A stretch of DNA of 64,000 bases from positions 84,720,036 to 84,784,035 of the forward strand of contig OX328126.1 of the NCBI GenBank assembly GCA_946811695.1. The letters run 5' to 3'. Shown one piece after another: positions 9,285 through 16,682 of the stretch (position 1 is its first letter; each line of letters starts with the position of its first letter). Origin of the DNA: Gonocerus acuteangulatus (lineage: Eukaryota; Arthropoda; Insecta; Hemiptera; Coreidae). A program made the position numbers and the translations under genes. Below the pieces are notes generated by a model that worked only from the letters and a program-made list of their open reading frames with translations, did no database searches and was not told where the DNA came from.

Positions 9285-9440
9285 CACAGGTCCACAAAAA
9301 AAAAAGTTGTTTGTGCTGGGTATCGGACACATTTTTTCTGACGTATAACTGTTTCTATTTTAATCTTTCCAAATGAGGCTAGGGATATGAACGGAACCGC
9401 GCTAAGATGATGCAGTTCCTGAGAGTCGGACTTATAGATA
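9285..9440 (+). mobile_element. Short interspersed repeat containing GGAACCGCGCTAAGATGATG
   Basis: A segment ATGAACGGAACCGCGCTAAG, then ATGCAGTTCCTG and AGTCGGACTT, occurs here, at 15890-15990, and on the - strand around 49186-49490 where a SINE has split it. It is preceded here by a partial copy of the CACAGGTCCACAAA / GTGCTGGGTATCGGACAC module that ends the foldback centre at 10163-10402. The GCGCTAA word is shared with the terminal hairpin of the 14478-15605 family, so the two are probably related. Confidence 0.6.
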
Positions 9441-9760
9441 ATAAGATGAATTAATGTCAGTAATTTTTAATTAATACATTCACTCGCGCCTTACACAACA
9501 GAACCATCACTAACGAAGAAACAAAACAGACAAACAAGGCATTTCTCCTATTCACGCTAATATTTTTCACAAACTCTTCCGACCTCCCTCCTAGTATTTT
9601 CCCATGCCCCTTGTGTATCCTTCCATTAGCACCTTTTTCTTCTTTCCTGTCATAAAATGTCATAAATCCCTACCGACCTCCTTTCACCACCTGTTTTGTT
9701 TTCAGTTACATATACCCTAGAAGATCCCAGTTTTCTTATATACTTCCACTATGGTTACTT

Positions 9761-10565
9761 AAGTGTTACCTTTGGTCTTCCTCTGTCTCCCGGCACTTTC
9801 ATTGGTATGTAGTATCTTATTTCTCTGTTAAAAATTAATTAATATTATTACTAGCACCTATTTACTTGTATACACCTCAGTAAAATATATACACTAATGT
9901 CGATTTTACCTGTTTATTAATTCCATAATGGAGACCCGATGGCCGTGAGGGTTAAGGCGTGAGCACTTAACACTCCGTGCCAAAGGTCGTGGGTTCGATT
10001 CCCACTAGAGGTGGTGGCTTTTCTTTCGAAAAAAAGAAAAGGCATCACCCCTATCCTGGCTAGAAAAGGGTGGTAACCTATAGATAACCCGTCCTAAAAT
10101 TCGTAGTTAATAATAAATGGACGTTAAAATTTAAATAATAATTCCATAATTGTTCTAATAACACAGGTCCACAAAAAAAAAAAGTGGTTTGTGCTGGGTG
10201 TCGGACACATTTTTTCTGACGTATTTTTTACCGCTGAACACGAATCTGAAGTCATAATTGGGGGTTAATCAGCAAAAAACGGAGAAAAGTGAAAAAAAAT
10301 CGATAAAATCACAGGTCCACCAAAAAAAAAAAATACGTCAGAAAAAATGTGTCCGATACCCAGCACAAGCCACTTTTTTTTTTTGTGGACCTTTGAAATT
10401 AGAACAATTATGGAATTAATAAACAGGTAAAATGAACTTTAGTGTATATATTTTACTGAGGTAAATAGGTGCTAATAATAATATTAATTAATTTTTAACA
10501 GATAAATAAGATTCTAAATACCAATGAAAATCCCGGGAGGCAAAGGAAGACCAAAGGTAACACTT
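9761..10565. mobile_element. Foldback element split by a SINE
   Basis: The left arm starts AAGTGTTACCTTTGGTCTTC (9761) and the right arm ends with its complement GAAGACCAAAGGTAACACTT (10565). The outer arms match through the AATTAATATTATTA, TATACACT and TTTACCTGTTTATTAATTCC segments. The core arms are CACAGGTCCAC plus poly(A) plus GTGCTGGGT.TCGGACAC and the inverted copy, centred near 10280. The left arm is interrupted by the SINE at 9930-10139. The left-end block CTTCCTCTGTCTCCCGGCAC reappears, diverged, at 15695-15720 beside a hammerhead fragment. No ORF. Confidence 0.8.
9930..10139 (+). mobile_element. tRNA-derived SINE with 11-bp target duplication
   Basis: The head GGAGACCCGATGGCCGTGAG contains an A-box-like GGTTAAGGCG stretch, and GGTTCGATTCC at about 9994 is a B box. 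The spacing fits a long-variable-arm tRNA; the CTTAACA loop would give a TAA anticodon, so a Leu-type ancestor is possible. The body ends in an AT-rich TAATAATAAATGG tail. Flanking direct repeats AATTCCATAAT occupy 9919-9929 and 10140-10150. It should be transcribed by RNA polymerase III if active. The same tail occurs as a - strand fragment at 63262-63350. Confidence 0.85.
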
Positions 10566-10865
10566 GATATATAAGTTTCAGCATGTTAAATTATGAATCA
10601 GGACCTGTTTCTCATTAAAATTAAATAACTAAATACAGCCCAAAAATCTACAATTATCCCGCAAACTCATACGAGTCTCAAAATCTAATCAATGTAGGTT
10701 AACAACTAAATTCGTAAAACAGAACCTAACATTTTTAGCCGATATACTCGAAGACGTAAATAACCTAGTAGTTAAGCGTCAAACTCCATATCATATCCTA
10801 TACTCTTAAACATTATACGTTTATGTCAGTTCTCATTTTTGAAATGGAATCAATTAATTTACTCC
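10566..10865. other. No recognised feature
   Basis: AT-rich intronic or upstream DNA with no repeat partner or exon-like segment identified. Confidence 0.45.
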
Positions 10866-10867
10866 AT

Positions 10868-11036
10868 AGGTCTCCTCGAAGTCGGGTGGCTAGTGTATCT
10901 GATTCCTAACAAAAGAGATGCAGGTTCGAGTCGTGCCTGCAACAGGTTGGCAAGTTGCCTTGATCCACCATGGTTGTAAAGGAAGGATGGCAACCTATAC
11001 ATAACTCGACAATGATGGCCTAGATGGAGGTAGGCC
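10868..11036 (+). mobile_element. tRNA-derived SINE next to the exon acceptor
   Basis: GGTCTCCTCGAAGTCGGGTG, then an A-box-like GTGGCTAGTG and the B box GGTTCGAGTCG, form a tRNA-like head. The tail GGATGGCAACCTATACATAA resembles GGGTGGTAACCTATAGATAA of the SINE at 9930, so the families share a tail region. It ends about 33 bp before the LRR exon at 11069, leaving just enough room for the branch point and acceptor. Confidence 0.75.
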
Positions 11037-11068
11037 GAAAAATAATTAAATTAATTTCTATATTGCAG

Positions 11069-11281
11069 GAACTGCGCGTATTCTCTTGCCGAGGCTGCAA
11101 CCTTCGCAACATGAACCCGCACATCTACAGCCTGCTGTCGAGCCTCGCGCATCTGGATCTGGGAGACAACCAATTCAAGTATCTCGACCGTGAAGAGTTC
11201 AGGGATCTGAGGAAGCTTGTATCGCTACGCCTAGACGGGAACCACTTCCCAGTAGTTCTGGACGGCACCTTCCAGTCACAG
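11069..11281 (+). CDS. LRR membrane protein, internal exon 1 of 4 visible
   Basis: A 213-nt exon (71 codons) in phase 0 at both ends, with acceptor TATATTGCAG and donor CAG|GTAGG. It encodes LRRs: AHLDLGDNQFKYLDREEF and LVSLRLDGNHFPVVLDGTF fit LxxLxLxxNxxxxLxxxxF. It starts mid-repeat (ELRVFSCRGCNLRNMN), so earlier exons with the signal peptide and N-terminal LRRs must lie upstream of the window. GC is clearly above the flanks. Its last 66 nt plus the donor and 63 bp of intron are tandemly repeated downstream. LRR ectodomains of this type usually act as adhesion or receptor modules; the specific family is not recognised. Confidence 0.88.
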
Positions 11282-12246
11282 GTAGGATGGATTTTATATG
11301 GCATTTCTTATTATCCGAAATGTAAGGTATGCTAGATTCGGTAGCTTGTATCTCTACGCCTAGACGGGAACCACTTCCCAGTAGTTCTGGACGGCACCTT
11401 CCAATCACAGGTAGGATGGATTTTATATGGCTTTTCTTATTATCCGATATCTAAGGTATGCTAGATTCGGTAGCTTGTATCTCTACGCCTAGACGGGAAC
11501 CACTTCCCAGTAGTTCTGGACGGCACCTTCCAGTCACAGGTAGGATGGATTTTATATGGCATTTCTTATTATCCGAAATGTAAGGTATGCTAGATTCGGT
11601 AGCTTGTATCTCTACGCCTAGACGGGAACCACTTCCCAGTAGTTCTGGACGGCACCTTCCAATCACAGGTAGGATGGATTTTATATGGCTTTTCTTATTA
11701 TCCGATATCTAAGGTATGCTAGATTCGGTAGCTTGTATCTCTACGCCTAGACGGGAACCACTTCCCAGTAGTTCTGGACGGCACCTTCCAGTCACAGGTA
11801 GGATGGATTTTATATGGCATTTCTTATTATCCGAAATGTAAGGTATGCTAGATTCGGTAGCTTGTAACTCTACGCCTAGACGGGAACCACTTCCCAGTAG
11901 TTCTGGACGGCACCTTCCAATCACAGGTAGGATGGATTTTATATGGCTTTTCTTATTATCCGATATCTAAGGTATGCTAGATTCGGTAGCTTGTATCTCT
12001 ACGCCTAGACGGGAACCACTTCCCAGTAGTTCTGGACGGCACCTTCCAGTCACAGGTAGGATGGATTTTATATGGCATTTCTTATTATCCGATATCTAAG
12101 GTATGCTAGATTCGGTAGCTTGTATCTCTACGCCTAGACGGGAACCACTTCCCAGTAGTTCTGGACGGCACCTTCCAGTCACAGGTAGGATGGATTTTAT
12201 ATGGCATTTCTTATTATCCGATATCTAAGGTATGCTAGATTCGGTG
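11216..12246 (+). repeat. 129-bp tandem repeat of exon end, donor and intron start (8 units)
   Basis: Starts of GCTTGTATC (GCTTGTAAC in unit 6) lie at 11215, 11344, 11473, 11602, 11731, 11860, 11989 and 12118, exactly 129 bp apart. Each unit has 66 nt matching the exon end, the donor CAG|GTAGG, then 63 nt ending TTCGGTAG. Two variants alternate (CAGTCACAG with GCATTTC; CAATCACAG with GCTTTTC), giving an A-B-A-B-A-B order and then two A-like hybrid units. Growth therefore went partly by 258-bp dimers. The 66-nt parts at 11345, 11474, 11603, 11732, 11861, 11990 and 12119 stay open in the exon frame. Confidence 0.95.
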
Positions 12247-13375
12247 GGGTGGCTTTCTTTAAAGGTGCCTACACACTGCGCAGTCTAAATCTTCAGATAT
12301 TCCTCTGCGAGTATGAGACAGCCTTAAGGCCAAAGTTTAATTCTACAGTCCATCGAAGTAGAATGAAAAAGCCAATAGATTACGTGCGTTATTTTTGATG
12401 GTATTTAATCATAATTAAAATTATTTATTGTAAGGTTTCATTATTATTAAAATTTACCATTATTAAGTTTAATTATTGTTAGAATTACAATCAATTGTGA
12501 GAGGCATTCAAATATTTTTATGTTCGCGACACATATTATACGAATCGCGAGTATGTGATTTAGGTACCACTGGTCCTCGTGCTTGGCAAGAGAGCCTGGT
12601 CCGCCATCATTCTTATTCCTATAGCCCACCCGTGCGCAAGCAACTCTTGTTATGTGCGTGTATGCAAGTGGCTTTTAATGGTTTATTTTCCGCTTCCCTT
12701 GGCGTTATAAGTATATGTTTGGGTTGTACCCATATTTCATGATATTTTGCCCTTTGCTTCTATCCGAGCTCACCAGAGCAACCACATTTTTTTTTTTATT
12801 CCTTAATAATATCCCATAGATTACGTGTTGAGTCCAAAAAGCCAGGAGTGTCCAGGCCGGGCCAGACGTGTGTGGCTTCACATACAGTGGGTCTACTATA
12901 ACTTTAGTGTACATTCCAAACCTAGAAAGCAAACGGTGCAGTCTAGGCCTTGAGATTCGAACTGATCTAGTATGGCCACCTTAAGATCTACAGCTGTAGG
13001 GAGAGGTTCTTAAGAGTTCTTTGAATAGATATCCAAGAGTGTGGGCATTAATTTTATTGGCATTAGACAATTACAGACCTTGAAGCTATAAATAACAGCT
13101 ATAATTTAGTCCTCGGCAATTTTGCGATATTCCTAACGTTTTCCGAGGTATTTGCATTTTGGGATGCATCTAGAGGGCCCCTCTATATAATTATATACTT
13201 GTTTGTATTTATATTTGTACATACATATACATTTATTCCTTTATATATACACGATATACAAAAACACAAAAATAATGGTAATATCAGTATTCAGCATTGC
13301 ATTCTTCTCACTGCCTTATTGACACATTCATACTGTCCATATTAAACTTGTGTACAGGATTAATTGCACAGGTCT
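12247..13375. other. Remainder of intron 1, no recognised feature
   Basis: Part of the 2,402-bp intron 11282-13683. Mixed AT-rich sequence with no repeat partner in the window and no exon-like open stretch bounded by splice sites. Confidence 0.5.
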
Positions 13376-13379
13376 TTCA

Positions 13380-13606
13380 GGAACACAAATGAAGCAGAGG
13401 CAGAAATTAAGAAAAATCCAAAACACAGCAAATGCTTGGCCAAACGAACGGTGGGATTTTGACTAGGCATCGTAATGGACTCATCCGCCTAACGCCAAAA
13501 ATATGCCAACCTGTGCAAATTGCAAGAAACCTCGACAATTAGGCATATACTGACAGAATGTGTACTTCACAATGACCTAGAAATTCTTCACGACATTCTG
13601 GCATTT
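13380..13606 (+). pseudogene. Degenerate non-LTR retrotransposon 3' ORF relict
   Basis: A CANC motif (near 13515), then HILTEC and a LEILHDILAF tail ending in TGA near 13606, fit the CxxC...HILTxC end of Jockey/I-like ORFs seen at 923-1229 and 16456-16798. Frame breaks separate the CANC and HILTEC parts, and the RLRIGH motif is only vaguely traceable. It lies in the intron just before the exon at 13684. Confidence 0.6.
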
Positions 13607-13683
13607 TGACTCAATACTCAAACATTTCAATACACTCAACATTTTTGTTATTTATATTTGAAATTTCCCGTTTCATATTTCAG

Positions 13684-13899
13684 ACTAGACTCCAGAGCCT
13701 GAACCTGGCGAAGAGCCACATCGCCAAAGTGACTAACCACGCCTTCGATAACCTCACATCCCTGTTGGAACTAGACCTGAGCTACAACAAGCTAGACCGC
13801 CTGGAGCCTATCACCTTCCAAGCACTGGGGCCTAATTTAAGGTCTTTACTTGTCAGCGGAAACAACATCAGGATAGAAGAGTTCACATATGTTCTGCAG
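13684..13899 (+). CDS. LRR membrane protein, exon 2 of 4 visible
   Basis: A 216-nt exon (72 codons), phase 0/0, between acceptor TTTCATATTTCAG and donor CTGCAG|GTAAT. It encodes three LRR-like segments: LQSLNLAKSHIAKVTNHAF, LLELDLSYNKLDRLEPITF and LRSLLVSGNNIRIEEF. Joined to the previous exon, the repeat spacing is kept (...DGTFQSQ + TRLQSLNL...), about 24 residues per LRR, which confirms the junction. The in-frame ATG at 13606 is intronic and not a start. Confidence 0.9.
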
Positions 13900-14015
13900 G
13901 TAATAAAAGATATTTCATTAAAACCAACACTGAAATTAATATCAATAAATTATTATCGCTGCTATGAATTAAATTTCTTTTCCACAAATTTATATATTAT
14001 TAAAAATTCTTCCAG

Positions 14016-14140
14016 GTCACTAATAGGCTTAAAGAACTTAGCCTAGCCGACCTAGATATGCGAGGAGGATTGCCTCTTGGTCTGCTATCGCCGGTGGAAG
14101 GACTCAGACATCTTAACCTTTCCGGAATCGGTCTCACAAG
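14016..14140 (+). CDS. LRR membrane protein, exon 3 of 4 visible
   Basis: A 125-nt exon after a 116-bp intron; acceptor TTCTTCCAG, donor ACAAG|GTAAC. It encodes VTNRLKELSLADLDMRGG and LRHLNLSGIGLTR and leaves two bases (AG) of a split codon. The next exon supplies the G, completing Arg. The joined text ...NLSGIGLTR-FPLQLLVPVPSL is a regular LRR, which supports splicing over the 39-kb intron. Confidence 0.88.
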
Positions 14141-14477
14141 GTAACACTTAACATTTCAGCATAATCAGTGACAGAGGAGATAAAGAATTTTTTTATGAAT
14201 TAGTATGGAGAAACTGAAAGATATAGCTCTAAAACTTCCATCTAAATGTCGTACGATAGAGTAAGGGTGGCATGGTTTTTAGAGCTGGAAAAGGAATGAA
14301 TTAATTCCCTTTATGAGATACCAAGATGACATACCAGAATCTTCCGACCATATCTGAGATACAGTTAGTGTAAAAAGTATTGGAACACCCATGAAATCTT
14401 ACTTTTTTAACATTTTTGACTAAAATAATGGTACTATAGGTAAACAGAAGGCATCAATAACATAGTGATAAGCTATT

Positions 14478-14613
14478 TTAGCGCGGTTCCTCCCTCCTCC
14501 ATAGGGAGGAACCCCGCTTATAAGGTTGATCTCATGGCGCAATCCAGAAGTGCCGACTAGAAAATTTTGTGTTTCAGAACCCCTAGAGACCGAAAATGAT
14601 GGTGGTTCAAATT

Positions 14614-14684
<71 letters not shown>

Positions 14685-14766
14685 TATTCTTATAGATGAC
14701 CCAAAATATCAAAATTCCTTTTTTATCCTAGGAGGCATGGACCCCATGCCTCCTAGGATAAAAAAG

Positions 14767-14829
<63 letters not shown>

Positions 14830-15605
14830 CTGTTCGCTCTCAAGGTAGAAGACGAAAGGTCCGATTTTGATGAAATTTGGTACAAAAATCCGTCGTCCAA
14901 TTTGAAAGGTCAAGTTCGTTAACCAGCAAAATCCGTCCACTGGAAGATGGCGTTCGGGGCGAAATTCGCGCAAAAAAAATCGTAACGCTTACGTTTTTAA
15001 GTTCATAAGCTTGTAAGCACTCGTTTTATAGGCTTCTTAGGGTAGGAAAACGAATGAAACCATTTTCAAGGCGATAACTTTAACCGTTTTCGAGAAAATT
15101 GGAAAAATAGTTTTTGAATACCGTTTTTGGTTTGGGTACTTAGAATCAAGGGATTCAGTTGAAACATTTTCTGCATGTTCTACTTTCATTAAAACTAATA
15201 TGTTGAAATTTGTGTTACGTTTGGAGTTAAGGAAGGGTTAGAATAAAATATTTTATTAACAGACATAAAAAGTTTTGGTAACTTTGTATACTTTCCTTAA
15301 TATCTCGAAAAAGGTTGAGAATCTTGGTAATCGGATGAATACCATTCGAAAGCTTGCTAAATGCTCTACAAAAAAGGTTCTGATAAAAGTTTTGATTAGA
15401 CGATGTCAATCGGAGAAATAAGTGCTTAAAACTTTTAAGTAATTGATTTCGCTTATTCGAACTGTTCTTTTTGTCTGTTTTTATTCCTTGTTATTTTTTA
15501 ACTGCTTATAGTTGGATAATGTATTTGATAATAAATCAGGTTAAGAAAAATAAGAAAAACAATTTAATCTTAGAGATATGGATTTCCAAGACAGAGCTTT
15601 TCAAA
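14478..15605 (-). mobile_element. Hairpin-ended element, Helitron-like (copy 1)
   Basis: In - strand orientation the 3' end is a hairpin: the 18-nt arms TTAGCGCGGTTCCTCCCT (14478-14495) and AGGGAGGAACCCCGCTTA (14503-14520) pair with about two mismatches, and the element stops at GCGCTAA. The body matches 49735-50713 and 50714-51572 over about 900 bp, including AACGTAAGCGTTACGATTTT and CTTGACCTTTCAAATTGGAC. A 3' hairpin with a CTRR end and no TIR resembles Helitrons, but the 5' TC end and AT target were not confirmed. A (TA)n tract with an inserted palindrome interrupts it at 14611-14826. Confidence 0.6.
14611..14826. repeat. (TA)n - 27-bp palindrome - (TA)n cruciform
   Basis: Two long (TA)n tracts (about 14613-14681 and 14769-14826) flank a perfect inverted repeat. 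Arms 14714-14740 (ATTCCTTTTTTATCCTAGGA then GGCATGG) and 14744-14770 are separated by only 3 bp (ACC). Because TA tracts are self-complementary, most of this block can fold into a single cruciform. The other two copies of the host element carry only (TA)n with a short interruption here. Confidence 0.9.
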
Positions 15606-15691
15606 TGCCTAGCGGGGTCCTTCCTAGGGCGGGGACCCATCCAGGTAAGATCGTAAATAAGACCTTTCTTGAAAGTAAAGATGGAACTGTC

Positions 15692-15875
15692 AACTTTGGT
15701 CCTCCTCTGCCTCCCGGCACTTTCATTGCTGACGAAGGCTACCAATGACTAGCCAAAACGTCCTAAATATAGATTTTTTAACAAAAATCGTATTGAGGTT
15801 TCTTTAGCCGAATCCCAACCATTCCATCTTTACTTAGCACCTCGACGGCTAACTATCTAATCTTCATGCTTTCTA
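15692..15875 (+). mobile_element. Penelope-like terminal fragment with a degraded hammerhead
   Basis: CTGACGA at 15729-15735, stem II GGCTA/TAGCC, then AAAA where GAAA is required, then ACGTC. The G12 change predicts no cleavage. The downstream 110 bp match the reverse complement of 9020-9112. Upstream, CTTTGGTCCTCCTCTGCCTC and CCCGGCACTTTCATTG match the end of the foldback element at 9761, which links the two repeat families physically. Confidence 0.6.
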
Positions 15876-15889
15876 GAAATGTGGACCCA

Positions 15890-15990
15890 AAATAATAACA
15901 GCTTCTATTTTTATCATTTTAAATGAGTCTAGAGATAAGAACGGAACCGCGCTAAGATGATGCAGTTCCTGCGAGTCGGACTTTTTTAAA
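15890..15990 (+). mobile_element. GGAACCGCGCTAAG interspersed repeat, second copy
   Basis: AAATGAGTCTAGAGATAAGA, ACGGAACCGCGCTAAGATGA and TGCAGTTCCTGCGAGTCGGA match 9370-9440 closely. It lies right after the Penelope-like fragment, as the 9285-9440 copy lies near 9020-9165, suggesting that the two modules travel together or are parts of one element. Confidence 0.6.
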
Positions 15991-16455
15991 TATTCCCTGA
16001 AAATCAACATCAAACAATGGTATTTGCGTTATTTATTAACATTTTAACAATAAAATGCAATATTCTATGCGCAAAAAGTATTTGAACACCTTATTTCCTT
16101 ATTGCTACAGCTGGACTTCGGACGGGATTAACTCAATTTTTTCGGTAAACTTTGTCCGGCAGGATGACTTGATATCTTATGTGTTAGAATCAGATTGTTT
16201 TATTTTAATTTTTCACGTTGGCCTGAAAGGAAGACAAATCTCTGATGGAACGCAAAAAAGTATATAATTAAACTTCATAATGAGCACAAATGCTTGCGAG
16301 AAATTTGATCAAATATATTAAATCGGTATAACCAACATCACATGAAAAGTGTCACTGTATATGATGAAAGATCAATTTTAATAAAACCACACTCAAAACC
16401 ACGGCTGATTGAGCCAAAAATTGTGACTGAAATCTCAAGGATCATCTTACGGGAC

Positions 16456-16682
16456 ATACATATATATGACAGATAAATGGCAAGAATCCTGGTACAACAC
16501 GACTGACAACATGCTTCGAGAAGTGAAGCACACCTTACACGATCGGTCTTACAGTAACAGACCAAATATATGGGGAGTAGTTAAATTATGCCATCTCAGG
16601 ATTGGCCACACTCCGTTGACTCACTCGTACATTTCTTCAAGACAGACCGTACCAACTGCAATACAGAATTATCAACAAAAAA
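16456..16682 (+). pseudogene. Left flank of a non-LTR retrotransposon ORF split by the satellite
   Basis: Translation shows DKWQESW, then LCHLRIGHTPLTHSYI, then QKNILTDC running into the first satellite monomer. This is the RLRIGHTxLTH...HILTDC end of a Jockey/I-like ORF (the CxxC cysteines are changed here). The reading frame stays open through the first monomer to a stop at 16796-16798. It is the parental copy from which the 107-bp unit was drawn. Confidence 0.85.

Noticed and set aside
9930..10010. Functional tRNA gene
   Set aside because: It has A and B boxes, but the acceptor stem does not close, a SINE body and tail follow, and target duplications flank it.
11024..11335. ATG at 11024 as the start of the LRR protein
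   Set aside because: The ATG lies in the SINE and intron, upstream of a good acceptor (11067-11068). The encoded text before the exon is not protein-like, and the protein would begin mid-LRR.
13606..13683. In-frame extension of the exon at 13684 to an upstream ATG
   Set aside because: The stretch is AT-rich, contains the acceptor TTTCATATTTCAG and lies at the end of a retrotransposon relic.
14596..14973. Tyr/Ile-repeat ORFs
   Set aside because: They are translations of (TA)n tracts.
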